A stretch of 64,000 nucleotides of DNA, taken from Hymenobacter aquaticus (GTDB taxonomy: Bacteria; Bacteroidota; Bacteroidia; Cytophagales; Hymenobacteraceae). The stretch is from positions 2,418,001 to 2,482,000 of the forward strand of contig NZ_SRLC01000001.1 in the NCBI RefSeq assembly GCF_004765605.1, given 5' to 3'. The position numbers and the translations under genes were made by a program. The notes under the pieces are model-generated. The model was not told where the DNA came from. It worked only from the letters and a program-made list of their open reading frames with translations, and ran no database searches. Below, piece after piece: positions 7,779 through 17,004 of this stretch; the first letter of the stretch is position 1, and each line of letters opens with the position of its first letter.

Positions 7779-8933
7779 ATGATTATACTGAAAGAGTATT
7801 TAGATAAAATCCAGGCCAAGTGCATAACGCCCAGCACCGATGACCACTATATTCAGTTAGGCCTGGGCAAGATAGTTTTTTTAGCTCATTATGCACCTGA
7901 CCTGCTCTCCTATGATGTCCTGGAGCAGGTAGTCGATACTTCCACCCGCGACTCTACCCACTCGCTGTGCTCGGGGTCGTTGGCCGTGGCCTTGCTTATT
8001 CGCGACCTGTGCGCCAAGGAGTTACTGGATCCGAGTGAGCTGGCCGAGCTCAATGACTCAGCCGACCGCATTTATCAGCAAGAAATTACGCGGCATACCA
8101 TCAACCGGGAATATGACTTATTCACTGGGCTCGTGGGCAAGGGCATTTACTTCTTGGCGGCCCGCAACGATGCCCTGGTCGCGACCATCGTGCGCGCGCT
8201 GGATACGTTCAAGCTGCAGGACGAGGCCCACTACTACTGGCTTGACAGCGTGCAGAGCGCCACGAAGTGCGACCTGGGCCTGGCCCACGGCGTGCCTTCC
8301 ATCGTGGCCTTTCTGGCCGACTGCTACCGCCACGGCATCGAGGCTGAGCTCAGCCGCAAGCTGCTTACCCACACGGTAGCTTTTCTGCTGGCCCAGCAGG
8401 GCAAGCCGGCGGCACCGTATCTGTTTCCTACCGGTCTGAACACCGAAACCGGGGCCGTGGCGCCCTCCTCCCGGCTGGCGTGGTGCTACGGCGACCTGGG
8501 CGTAGCCGCCGCCCTGTGGCGCGCTGGCTCGGCCCTGCAGTGCCCGCAGTGGCAGGAAGCCGCGCTGGCCATCATGCTTCAGGCCAGTGAGATATCATTA
8601 GACCAGGCCAACGTTTTTTCCTCGGCCCGGCACGGCGTGCTGGACACGGGCTTCTGCCACGGCACGGCCGGCATCGCCCACCTGTTTCACCGCTTTTATC
8701 AGGTTACCCAGCGGGAGGAGCTGCTGCGCAGCGCGCACTACTGGCTCGAGCTTACGCTGCGGCAGCTGGACCGGGATGAGCTCCTGTTTCCGGTGGATGT
8801 GCGCAACGACCAATGGGTGGAACACTCCGGCCTGCTGGAAGGCTATGCCGGTGTCGGGATGGTGCTGCTGACCTTCCTGGAGCCCGCCGCCTGCGCCGAT
8901 TGGGACACCAGCTTTCTAACCAATATTGCCTAG
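7779..8933 (+). CDS. lanC: Lanthionine synthetase LanC-like cyclase (copy next to lanB)
   Basis: A 384-residue LanC. DLGLAHGVPS carries H170. AWCYGDLG carries zinc ligand C236. GFCHGTAG carries zinc ligands C293 and H294. The toroidal Gly-rich repeats run through the protein. It catalyses cyclisation of dehydrated precursor, and all catalytic and zinc residues are present. It is 53 bp upstream of lanB, between precursor 3 and the dehydratase, so it is the primary cyclase of this operon. It is clearly diverged from the copy at 2233-3444, which suggests the two LanCs serve different precursors. Confidence 0.95.
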   Translation: MIILKEYLDKIQAKCITPSTDDHYIQLGLGKIVFLAHYAPDLLSYDVLEQVVDTSTRDSTHSLCSGSLAVALLIRDLCAKELLDPSELAELNDSADRIYQQEITRHTINREYDLFTGLVGKGIYFLAARNDALVATIVRALDTFKLQDEAHYYWLDSVQSATKCDLGLAHGVPSIVAFLADCYRHGIEAELSRKLLTHTVAFLLAQQGKPAAPYLFPTGLNTETGAVAPSSRLAWCYGDLGVAAALWRAGSALQCPQWQEAALAIMLQASEISLDQANVFSSARHGVLDTGFCHGTAGIAHLFHRFYQVTQREELLRSAHYWLELTLRQLDRDELLFPVDVRNDQWVEHSGLLEGYAGVGMVLLTFLEPAACADWDTSFLTNIA

Positions 8934-8986
8934 CACCCATCTTGCCTGCTACTATTTGCTACCTGTTACCCTTATCGCCTGACACT

Positions 8987-11900
8987 ATGAAATCCGCTGA
9001 CTTACAGCCCCTAGACTTCTATCTTCTCCGGACGCCGGCCCTACCCTACAACCAGGCGACGCCCTGGACCGAAGTCATTGAGTCGCCGGCATTTCAACGG
9101 GCTCTGTTTTTTTCCTCCCCCGATCTGCACGAGCAGCTGCAGGAGCTGCTGGCCGCCCGGCTCGATGCCGCGGCCCGCCTGAAGGTGGAGAAGTCGTTAT
9201 ATAAGTATTGGCTGCGCATGTCGTTTCGCAGCACGCCGTTTGGCCTGTTTGCCGGTACCAACCTGGGCACCTGGGGCCAACTGAACCAGGCGGACATCGT
9301 TCCGGCCGGCGCCCGGGAGCATGTCCGCCTCGACATGCAGGTGGTCTGCCAGCTGGTCGACAGGCTGGAACACCATGCGCTGCTGCGGCAGCACCTGCGG
9401 TTTTTTGCCAACAACACGGTGTATTACAACCACAGCAAGGTCCGCTACATCGAGCCCCGGCAGGGCCAGGGCTACATTCATCATCAGCTCAGCGGCGTGG
9501 CCCGCAACGAGTACGTGGAGCAGGTGCTGACCCAGGCCCGCGCCGGCGCGACGCTGGCGGAGCTCAGCCAGGCGCTGGTCGGGGAAGACGTTTCGTTTGA
9601 GGAGGCGCTGGAATTCGTGGAAGACATTGCGGAGGCGGGGCTGCTGGCCAGTGAGCTGGCCCCGCGCATCTCGGACCCCGGCTTCGAGCTCTCGCTGCTG
9701 CACTGGCTACAGGCAAAAGTAGCGGCCGTGCCGGCCGTGGCCGACGCGTGGCTGCACGGGCTGATGCAGTTTCTGGAAGAGCTCCAGCAAGCCTATAGCG
9801 CTCAGCCCATGAGCATCGAGCGGGCCCGGGCGCTGGCCGCTCAGCTCAGCCGGCTGGAAGTCGAGTTTTCGCTCAAAACCCTCTTTCAGCTGGACCTCTT
9901 CAACGCCACCACGACCAACACCCTGACGCCGCAGGTGTTCCGCGAGCTGAGCAACTCGCTTTCGTTGCTCTGGGGCACCATGCCCGCGCAGGAAGACCCT
10001 CAATTGTTACGGTTCAAGGAAACCTTCCTGGAGCGCTACGAGGAGGCGGAAGTACCGCTGCTGCTGGCCCTCGACTCGGAAAGCGGGCTGGGATTTCCGG
10101 TGAATGCCCACGCCGATGCCTCGCCCCTGCTCAGTGGCCTGCAACTGCCCGCCCCGCCTGACGCGGGTAGTGCCGGGGCCGGCTCGAAGTGGGATATTTT
10201 CCTGCAACGCAAATACCTGGAGGCCCTGACCCGGGGCGAACAGGAGATTCGCCTCACCGACCAGGACCTGCAGCCTTTCGCAGCGGGCAAGCGCCCCCCG
10301 CTTCCCTTTTCGATGAACTCCAACATCCAGGTTTTCCGCAGCACCGCCCCGGGCGCCGCGGCCGACGCCGACTTCTGGCTCTACCACACCGTCAGCGACG
10401 GGCCTTCCTGCTCCACGCTGCTGGGGCGCTTCTGCTGCGGCGACGCCCAGCTGCGCGACCGGGTAGAAAGCGCCCTGGCCCGCGAGCAGTCCTTCCACGA
10501 CCAACAGGTTATTGCTGAGATAATCCACCTGCCCCAGTCCCGCATCGGCAACATCATCATGCGGCCCAAGCTGCGGGAGTTTGAAATTCCGGTGCTCAGC
10601 GCCGGCCACCCCGACAGCCACCAGATTGCCCTCGACGACCTGCTGCTGTCGGTGCGCGACAACCGGCTGGTGCTCCGCTCCAAATCCCTGAACAAGGAAG
10701 TCATTCCCAGCCTTTCCTCGGCCCACGACTACTCCAAAGGCAGCATCCCGCTGTATTACTTTCTTTCCAGTCTGCAATATCAGGGCCTGATGCCGTCCTA
10801 CACCTGGAACTGGGGCTTGCTGCGGCACGCCACCTATCAGCCCCGGGTAGTGCTCAACCGCACGATTCTGGCCCGGGCCGGCTGGGCCCTCGACTACAAC
10901 ACGGTATTTGCCCAGGGTCCGGAATCGGTGGCTGCTCTGCGGGCTTACCTGCGCACCACCACTATTCCGCGGTTTGTTACCTTCCAGGAAATGGACAACC
11001 AGCTGCCCATCGACCTGGAGCATGACCTGGCCCTGTCGATTCTGCTGGATCAGCTGCGCAAGGAAAAAAGCATCTGGCTGCGGGAAGATCTATTCAAGGC
11101 CCTGGCCAGCCCCGTAACCGACGCGACGGGCGCTTACCGCTACAACAACGAGTATTCGATACCGTGGGAATACCAGGCCGCGCGCCGGCGGGCCCCGTTG
11201 CCAGCGGCCCAGGTGGCAGCCGTGCAGCGCGATTTTATGCCCGGCGACGAGTGGGTATACGCCAAGATATACTGCGGCGTGAAGCTCGGCGACGAGCTGC
11301 TGGTGCAGGTGCTAAGGCCCTTTACCGAGCAGCTACAGCAGCAGGGCGTTATCAGCCAATGGTTTTTCATTCGCTACAACGACCCGCACCACCACCTGCG
11401 CGTACGGTTCAGAAAGACGGTCGCGCAGGTCGATATTCTGGCCCGGCTCAACGCCCTGCTGGCCCCCTACATCCAGGACAAGAGCGTCTGGAAGGTGCAG
11501 CAGGACACCTATAAGCGGGAGCTGGAACGCTACGGCGCCGCCACCATTGCCGCCGTGGAAGACCTGTTTTACCACGACAGCGTCGCCGTGGCGCGGGTAC
11601 TTACCGGGCTGGAAGGCAACGAAGCCCAGCGCTGGCTGGCGGCCCTGGTCGGCGTTGATTATATCCTGGACGATTTTGGCCTGGCGCTGCCCCAGAAAAT
11701 CATGCTGCTCGAACGCATGGCAAGTCTGTATGCCCTGGAGTTTGGCATGGATACCTCGGACGGGCGCAAAAATCTGGGCGCCAAGTTCCGGACCCACCGG
11801 GCCGCCATCGAAACCGCGCTGCTGGAAAAAGAGCCGTTTGGCGCGGTGTACCGCCAGCGCAGCGCGGCCGGCCAGCCCAGCGTGCAGCACATTCTCGCCG

Positions 11901-12091
11901 CGCTGGGCCCCGGCCTTGACCTGCCCCTGCAAGATCTGCTGGCCAGCTATGTGCACATGTTTCTCAACCGGTTTTTCCGGGGCCAGCAGCGCCTGCACGA
12001 GCTGCTGCTCTACGACCTGCTCGACCGGGCCTACACGTCTTTCCAAGCCCGTAACCGGGTGCCGGCGGCCCCGGCGGCCCAAGTTGTCTGA
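8987..12091 (+). CDS. lanB: Lantibiotic dehydratase LanB, full length (glutamylation and elimination domains)
   Basis: A 1034-residue protein from ATG 8987; an in-frame upstream extension from 8813 overlaps lanC and is rejected. Residues 1 to about 740 form the glutamylation domain, with RSTPFGLFAG at 81-90. From about residue 752 comes the SpaB_C/thiopeptide-type elimination domain, with FFIRYNDPHHHLRVRF, RELERYG and FYHDS. LanB uses glutamyl-tRNA to activate Ser/Thr and then eliminates glutamate to leave Dha/Dhb. Both halves are in one chain, unlike the split LanB I recall for pinensin producers. It is the only dehydratase in the window, so it probably serves all three precursors. The DUF6625 gene begins 20 bp downstream. 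Confidence 0.96.
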   Translation: MKSADLQPLDFYLLRTPALPYNQATPWTEVIESPAFQRALFFSSPDLHEQLQELLAARLDAAARLKVEKSLYKYWLRMSFRSTPFGLFAGTNLGTWGQLNQADIVPAGAREHVRLDMQVVCQLVDRLEHHALLRQHLRFFANNTVYYNHSKVRYIEPRQGQGYIHHQLSGVARNEYVEQVLTQARAGATLAELSQALVGEDVSFEEALEFVEDIAEAGLLASELAPRISDPGFELSLLHWLQAKVAAVPAVADAWLHGLMQFLEELQQAYSAQPMSIERARALAAQLSRLEVEFSLKTLFQLDLFNATTTNTLTPQVFRELSNSLSLLWGTMPAQEDPQLLRFKETFLERYEEAEVPLLLALDSESGLGFPVNAHADASPLLSGLQLPAPPDAGSAGAGSKWDIFLQRKYLEALTRGEQEIRLTDQDLQPFAAGKRPPLPFSMNSNIQVFRSTAPGAAADADFWLYHTVSDGPSCSTLLGRFCCGDAQLRDRVESALAREQSFHDQQVIAEIIHLPQSRIGNIIMRPKLREFEIPVLSAGHPDSHQIALDDLLLSVRDNRLVLRSKSLNKEVIPSLSSAHDYSKGSIPLYYFLSSLQYQGLMPSYTWNWGLLRHATYQPRVVLNRTILARAGWALDYNTVFAQGPESVAALRAYLRTTTIPRFVTFQEMDNQLPIDLEHDLALSILLDQLRKEKSIWLREDLFKALASPVTDATGAYRYNNEYSIPWEYQAARRRAPLPAAQVAAVQRDFMPGDEWVYAKIYCGVKLGDELLVQVLRPFTEQLQQQGVISQWFFIRYNDPHHHLRVRFRKTVAQVDILARLNALLAPYIQDKSVWKVQQDTYKRELERYGAATIAAVEDLFYHDSVAVARVLTGLEGNEAQRWLAALVGVDYILDDFGLALPQKIMLLERMASLYALEFGMDTSDGRKNLGAKFRTHRAAIETALLEKEPFGAVYRQRSAAGQPSVQHILAALGPGLDLPLQDLLASYVHMFLNRFFRGQQRLHELLLYDLLDRAYTSFQARNRVPAAPAAQVV

Positions 12092-12111
12092 TCCGCTTCG
12101 TACCGCCCGCA

Positions 12112-13374
12112 ATGCAACACTCCATTTGCCTGGTGATTTGCTACTTCGGCCGCAGCTGGCCCGCGTACTTTCCCCATTTCCTGGCCAGCTGCGCGGCTAA
12201 TCCGACGGTGTCCTTCCTGGTGTTCACCAACCTGGCCGCCCCGCCCGCCCCGCCGAACACCCGGTTTGTGCACCTGCCCGATCTGGCCGCTTTCAATGCC
12301 CTGGCCAGCCGCACGCTGGGCTTCCCCGTAGCCGTAACCGACCCCTACAAGCTTTGCGACCTGAAGCCTGCCTACGGGGTTATTTTCGCAGAATATCTGG
12401 CTTCCTACGCTTTCTGGGGCTACTGCGACATCGACTTGTTGTTCGGTGACATCCGCCGTTTTCTGCCCGCCCCCGTGCTCGACCACCACGATGTACTTTC
12501 GGCGGTGGCCCAGTATCCGGCCGGCTTTTTTCTGCTGTTTCGCAATACGCCGGCCATCAGCCGCCTCTTCATGCGCAGCCCCGATTACCAGCGCGTTTTC
12601 CAGAGCGCCCGGCACTTTTGCTTCGACGAGTGCAACTTCAAGTTCGGGGAGCTGCTGGGGGCCGGCCAGCTGATCGAAGAGGTGGAAACCGAAATTCAGA
12701 GCCTGGCCCACGTGCTCAGCGCCCAGGCCCGGCAAGGCACTATCCGCTGGTATGGCCAGACGCTGGGGGAAGAGTTTATGCTCGATACCACCCCCGTGGT
12801 CTGGCAGCCCGGCCGGGTCTACAACACAGCCACCCAGCACGAGTTTTTGCTGGTGCACCTGGTGAACGTCAAAACCAATCCGACGTTCCTGGTTGAGCCG
12901 TTCCGGCCCGGCGCGCCGTGCTACGTATCGGCTCGGGGCCTCACCCACAGCCCGCGGCCCACGTGGCACACCGCCCTGCGGGTGGGCCTGCTCCGGAGCC
13001 GGGCGTGGGCACAACGCACCCGGTGGCGGGCCTGGGTGGCACTACAACGCGCCCGGAGCCTGGTGCGCCCGGCCAGCTACCCGCACCTCGACCAGGCTTG
13101 CTACATCATCGGCAACCTGAAATGCACGTTTTACTTCCAGGAAAAAAACCGCTACTGCGTCGTTTCCGACTTTAAAGGCCAGCTGGGCCTGCAGCAGTGT
13201 CAGGTGTTTGCTGCCCCCGACGGGCGGCAGGTGCTGCGGGAAGCCGGCCGGATTTCCGTGCTGAGCGGCTCCGGCAGCGCCCCCGCCGAAACCCCGTTTA
13301 AAATAGAGATTCACAACCTGCAGACCCAGGCCCGCGAAGTGGGGTACCTGCTGCATAGCCCCGCCAGCCAATGA
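12112..13374 (+). CDS. DUF6625-type glycosyltransferase-like protein
   Basis: A 420-residue cytoplasmic protein. Its N-terminal half has the pattern I associate with DUF6625: SICLVICYFGRSWPAYFP, DPYKLCDLKPAYG, and FWGYCDIDLLFGDI with a D106-x-D108 motif typical of GT-A folds. It follows lanB by 20 bp and overlaps the next gene by 4 bp (ATGA), so it is part of the lanthipeptide operon. It may attach a sugar to the peptide, but no direct evidence shows this. The last 120 residues (FYFQEKNRYCVVSDFKGQ and onward) are unassigned. The family call is by motif memory. Confidence 0.72.
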   Translation: MQHSICLVICYFGRSWPAYFPHFLASCAANPTVSFLVFTNLAAPPAPPNTRFVHLPDLAAFNALASRTLGFPVAVTDPYKLCDLKPAYGVIFAEYLASYAFWGYCDIDLLFGDIRRFLPAPVLDHHDVLSAVAQYPAGFFLLFRNTPAISRLFMRSPDYQRVFQSARHFCFDECNFKFGELLGAGQLIEEVETEIQSLAHVLSAQARQGTIRWYGQTLGEEFMLDTTPVVWQPGRVYNTATQHEFLLVHLVNVKTNPTFLVEPFRPGAPCYVSARGLTHSPRPTWHTALRVGLLRSRAWAQRTRWRAWVALQRARSLVRPASYPHLDQACYIIGNLKCTFYFQEKNRYCVVSDFKGQLGLQQCQVFAAPDGRQVLREAGRISVLSGSGSAPAETPFKIEIHNLQTQAREVGYLLHSPASQ

Positions 13375-13811
13375 ATCTGTCGGCCGACCAGCGCATAGCC
13401 CGCACCCTGCTCCGGCAATTGCTGCACCCCACCACTACCCGGCTGCCGGCCCGGCAGCTTACGGCGGCCGTGGCGCAGCATGTTCAGCCCCTCACCCTGC
13501 TCACGCTCAGCCATACGCTCGAACAGCTGGGCATCGAGACGCTGGCCACCCGGCTGCCGCCCGCGCAGCTGGGCGAGCTACCCTGCCCGGCCATTGCGTT
13601 TCTGGCGCTGGGCGCGGGCGGCTGCTTTGCCGTGGTGCACAGCGCCGACGCGCGCCTGGTCACCTGGGAGCACCCCGAATACGGCCGGCTCACGACTACC
13701 ACGGCCACGTTTGTTCACCTCTGGACGGGCATCGTGCTGATGGCGGAACTGGAAGAGCGCGTGCCTCGTCTTCGCCGGCTGATCGGCTGGTGGCGGCGCA
13801 GCCGGCGCTGA
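13371..13811 (+). CDS. Stand-alone C39-peptidase-like domain lacking catalytic residues
   Basis: A 146-residue protein that resembles the later part of the C39 domain of the exporter at 17005-19239. LLTLSHTLEQLGIET aligns with LLGLSEAAESIGFQT. LPCPAIAF...GGCFAVVHS aligns with LPCIVHWRQNHFVVV. WTGIVLMAE matches the domain's end. The catalytic Cys motif CGP is absent, the His of NHF is replaced by Cys, and the Asp of ADP is replaced by His, so it should not cleave. Inactive C39-like domains fused to exporters are known to bind substrate. A leader-binding or chaperone role is inferred. It overlaps the DUF6625 gene by 4 bp. A short hydrophobic run (about 120-129) is not clearly a membrane segment. 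Confidence 0.65.
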   Translation: MNLSADQRIARTLLRQLLHPTTTRLPARQLTAAVAQHVQPLTLLTLSHTLEQLGIETLATRLPPAQLGELPCPAIAFLALGAGGCFAVVHSADARLVTWEHPEYGRLTTTTATFVHLWTGIVLMAELEERVPRLRRLIGWWRRSRR

Positions 13812-13826
13812 GGTCCGGCTCTGGCC

Positions 13827-13850
13827 GCCGCGCGGGTCTGCCCGCGCGGC
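13827..13850 (+). terminator. GC-rich hairpin after the C39-like gene
   Basis: A perfect 10-bp stem (13827-13836 with 13841-13850) and a 4-nt loop. No T-run follows directly, so termination is uncertain. It may only slow transcription into the next gene. Confidence 0.45.
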
Positions 13851-13935
13851 GCAATCTTTGTCTTTGTGCTGCCTTTGCGGTGGCTTTTTCTTTCTCCACC
13901 GTCACTTCCCCCTGTGCCGGTCATCCGATCCTACG

Positions 13936-15642
13936 ATGAAACGCATTGCAAGCAGCCTGGTGTGGCTGATTCTTCTGCTGCTCCCCGCCCTGGCCGGGGC
14001 GCAGAGCATCCTGCTCAAAGGCAAAGTCATTGACCAAACCAGTCAGGCTCCCGTTGGCTTTGCCACGCTTGGCATCAAAGATCATGCGCTGGGCTCGGTG
14101 GCCAATGCGGAGGGCGAGTTTCAGTTTTCTATTCCCGCTAACGCGGTTTCCAGCCAGGAAAACGTGGTAATCTCCTGCCTGGGGTACCAAACCGCGCTGG
14201 TGCCGCTCACTGCTTTCGCCCAGGGCCCGCAGCTTATCCGGCTCCGGCACGTCGACCAGGCACTGCGGGAAGTGGTGGTGCATTCCGGCAAAGTCAAAAG
14301 CAAAACGTTTGGCCGCACGGCCAGCTCCACGCTCATGGTAGCCGCCATGTACACCGAGTCGGCGCTGGTCAGTGACGAGCTGGCTAAGGAACAGGGCACC
14401 ATCCTGAAAATAGACCGGGACTGCTACCTGCGCGACGTTAACTTCCACGTGGCGTTCAACCGCTTCGCGTCCGTCACTTTCCGCCTGAATCTGTACAGCG
14501 TCCGGCAGGGCCTGCCCGACCAGCCCCTGCTTACCCAGGATGTGCGCGTTGAGGTGACGCAGCCCCGCGGCTGGGTCAAAATCGACCTGACCAACCAGAA
14601 CCTGCACCTGCGCGGCCTCGATGAAGTGGCCGTTACGTTGCAGTGGCTGCGCAGCGAAGCCCGCGCGGGCAGCACCAAGGCCTTTGGTATTTCGGCGGTG
14701 CCCGCGCCCGGCCACAGCATTCTGTTTCGGGATAAAAGCCAGGCGGCGTGGCGCGAAGTAAAACCGGGCTACCTGAGCTTTTTTCTGTCGGCCGATTCGT
14801 ATGGCAATTCCAAAGCTACCCCCGCACCGGCGGCGGCCGAGTATACCCTGCCCGACAGCCTGCGCTACCTGCGCTACCTGGCGGCGGCAGCTCCCGCCAA
14901 CCGGAACTCGCACCACTACGGCGACAGCGCGGCCGTGGGCCGCTACGTGGCGGTTGCCGGCTCCCGGCTGTATGTGGAGCGCTACGGCAGCGGCCCGCCC
15001 CTGCTGCTGCTGCACGGCAATGGCCAGTCGATTGCCGCGTTCAACCAGCAAATCGGCATGCTGGCCCGGCACTTCCAGGTTATTGCCGTCGATACCAGAG
15101 CACAGGGCAAAAGCCAGGAAACCGCACCAACCGACTTGTCTTATGACCTGTTTGCCGCCGACGTCAAGCAGCTGCTGGACAGCCTGCACCTGCGCAACGT
15201 AAATCTGGTGGGCTGGAGCGACGGCGGCAACACGGCCCTGAAACTGGCCCTGCGCTACCCGGCTTACGTGAACCGGATGGTGGTGATGGGAGCCAACCTT
15301 TTTCCCACCGACGAGGCCGTGGAAAGTGGTCTGTTGCAGCTGTTTCGCCGGCAGCTGCAGGCCCTGGGCGCCCAAACCGATGCCACGGCCAACACCCAGA
15401 AGCGGCTGCTGCGCCTGCTGCTACAGGAGCCCCAGATGAGTTTTGCGGAGCTGCGGGCTATTACGGCTCCGACGCTGGTGCTGGCCGGCGAGCACGACGT
15501 GGTGCTGGAAAAGCATACGCGCGCCATTGCGGCCAGCATTCCGGGCGCCAAGCTGCACCTGTTCAAAGGCGCCTCCCACTTTGCCCCGCAGGAGGTGCCC
15601 CAGGAATTCAACGAAGTCGTGCGGGCCTTTCTGGCCCGATAG
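13936..15642 (+). CDS. Secreted carboxypeptidase-regulatory-like domain fused to alpha/beta hydrolase
   Basis: A 568-residue protein. ATG 13936 is chosen because it begins a clean signal peptide (MKRIASSLVWLILLLLPALA, cut near GAQS). Residues about 25-105 are a CarboxypepD_reg-like beta-sandwich of the kind found before TonB receptors and surface proteins. Residues about 110-310 are a beta-rich region typical of Bacteroidota surface proteins. From about 335 an alpha/beta hydrolase follows: LLLLHGNGQ, nucleophile S428 in GWSDGGN, D521 in GEHD and H548 in GASHFAP, a complete triad. The fusion is unusual. It lies downstream of the lanthipeptide operon and may act on the product or on host envelope; the substrate is unknown. 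Confidence 0.82.
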   Translation: MKRIASSLVWLILLLLPALAGAQSILLKGKVIDQTSQAPVGFATLGIKDHALGSVANAEGEFQFSIPANAVSSQENVVISCLGYQTALVPLTAFAQGPQLIRLRHVDQALREVVVHSGKVKSKTFGRTASSTLMVAAMYTESALVSDELAKEQGTILKIDRDCYLRDVNFHVAFNRFASVTFRLNLYSVRQGLPDQPLLTQDVRVEVTQPRGWVKIDLTNQNLHLRGLDEVAVTLQWLRSEARAGSTKAFGISAVPAPGHSILFRDKSQAAWREVKPGYLSFFLSADSYGNSKATPAPAAAEYTLPDSLRYLRYLAAAAPANRNSHHYGDSAAVGRYVAVAGSRLYVERYGSGPPLLLLHGNGQSIAAFNQQIGMLARHFQVIAVDTRAQGKSQETAPTDLSYDLFAADVKQLLDSLHLRNVNLVGWSDGGNTALKLALRYPAYVNRMVVMGANLFPTDEAVESGLLQLFRRQLQALGAQTDATANTQKRLLRLLLQEPQMSFAELRAITAPTLVLAGEHDVVLEKHTRAIAASIPGAKLHLFKGASHFAPQEVPQEFNEVVRAFLAR

Positions 15643-15653
15643 CCGCGGCCCGC

Positions 15654-16973
15654 TTAGCGCGACAGCGCCCGCTTGAAGTTGTAGAATATCTTCTCGATCA
15701 GCCGGGCATCTTCCGTCACGATGGCCGCGCTGGCGCTGATGCCCTTGCGGTAGCCGATGGGCTTGCCGTAGGTTGTTACCAGGCCCTGCGGCAGCGAAAC
15801 CTTCGCCAGAAACCCGTTATCCTTGGGTATTTGCGAGATGTAGGTAAGCCGGCCCGGGACGGCGCCAAACTCTTCAAACGGATAGCCCGCGAATTTGAGA
15901 ATTACTTCCTGCCCGACCTTCACTTTGCCGACGCTGCTCAGCGGCAGCACGGCCTCCCCGTAATAGGCGGCCGTCGTGGGGGCCACGTAAAAAACCTCCT
16001 GATTGGCAGCCAAGGTTTGTTTCTCTTCCAGAATAGCGGAAAAATAGACCCGCCCGCCGGTGGGCGCCACCAGAACGTAGCGGGTTTTCCAGTTGGCCAC
16101 GGTGCTGCGCAACGTGTTCAGCGCCTGCACCAGCAAGCCGCGCTGTTCGCCGCTGATCTTATCCAGCTCCAGCAGCTCTTTCTGCTTGGCTGTCTGCAGC
16201 ATGTAATTCTGGTAAATCGTGGATTCGGCCTGCTTGACGGGCAGCTGTTTGGTCAGCAAACGGCTTTCCTCCTTCCGAAAATCGGCCGGCGCGATAACGC
16301 GCTGCCGGGACAGTTCCTGCTGGGTAGCGTACTCGCTGCGGGCCAGCGCGAAATCCCGCTCGTAGAGTTGTTTCTGGTCGGTCAGGTTTCGGTTCAGCGC
16401 TTGCAGGTCCGCAATTTCGCGCACCAGAATCCTGCGCTTCTGGGGAAAGTAGCCATTGCGCTGGTAGGCCAGATACTGGGTATACGCCTGTTCAAAGGTT
16501 TGGTACGCCGCCTGAATTTCGCCCAGCTTGGTATACTCGCCAAGCCCCGCCGCCGGGAGCCGGGCCTCTTGGCCGCCCACCAGCAGGTCGTGCAGCTGCT
16601 CCAGGCGCTGCGCGAAGTCCAGCACCTGGGCGTGGTCCGCCGTGCTTTCGATGAAAGCCAACTCCTGCCCCGCCTGCACCTGCGCGCCCTCGGCGATAAG
16701 CAGCTTTACCAGCTTGCCATCAGTTTTGGCATTCACGGCCTTGGGCGCATTCACGGACGTTAGTTGCAGGGGCACTTCTACCAGGTCCGGGTAATGAATC
16801 AGCCAGGTGCCGGCCACCACCGCGGCCAGCAGGAAAAAGTAAAGCGTAATTCCCCAGCGCACAATCCAGGCGGGCACGGCGGTGATAATATCCTGAATTT
16901 CCTCGCTTTGCTCGGGCAGGGGCAAAGAGGGCGGCAGGGAAGTGCTACTTGGTTCGAGGGCGTGTTCGGGCAT
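15654..16973 (-). CDS. HlyD-family adaptor (membrane fusion protein) of the lanthipeptide exporter
   Basis: A 439-residue protein. A cytoplasmic Pro-rich tail precedes one membrane segment (about 36-60), then a biotinyl-lipoyl-like half motif (DGKLVKLLIAEGAQVQAGQE), a long coiled-coil hairpin (about 125-290) and a beta-barrel C-terminus (LPLSSVGKVKVGQEVILKF). It bridges the inner-membrane ABC exporter and an outer-membrane channel. It lies 31 bp downstream of the C39 exporter on the same strand, so the two form a transport operon. No outer-membrane TolC-like gene is present in the window, so that part must come from elsewhere. Confidence 0.93.
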   Translation of the reverse strand: MPEHALEPSSTSLPPSLPLPEQSEEIQDIITAVPAWIVRWGITLYFFLLAAVVAGTWLIHYPDLVEVPLQLTSVNAPKAVNAKTDGKLVKLLIAEGAQVQAGQELAFIESTADHAQVLDFAQRLEQLHDLLVGGQEARLPAAGLGEYTKLGEIQAAYQTFEQAYTQYLAYQRNGYFPQKRRILVREIADLQALNRNLTDQKQLYERDFALARSEYATQQELSRQRVIAPADFRKEESRLLTKQLPVKQAESTIYQNYMLQTAKQKELLELDKISGEQRGLLVQALNTLRSTVANWKTRYVLVAPTGGRVYFSAILEEKQTLAANQEVFYVAPTTAAYYGEAVLPLSSVGKVKVGQEVILKFAGYPFEEFGAVPGRLTYISQIPKDNGFLAKVSLPQGLVTTYGKPIGYRKGISASAAIVTEDARLIEKIFYNFKRALSR

Positions 16974-17004
16974 ACGGTATCAGCGACTAAAGATGGGTAT
17001 ATAG

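Noticed and set aside
13371..13811. Active leader peptidase
   Set aside because: All three catalytic residues of C39 enzymes are substituted.
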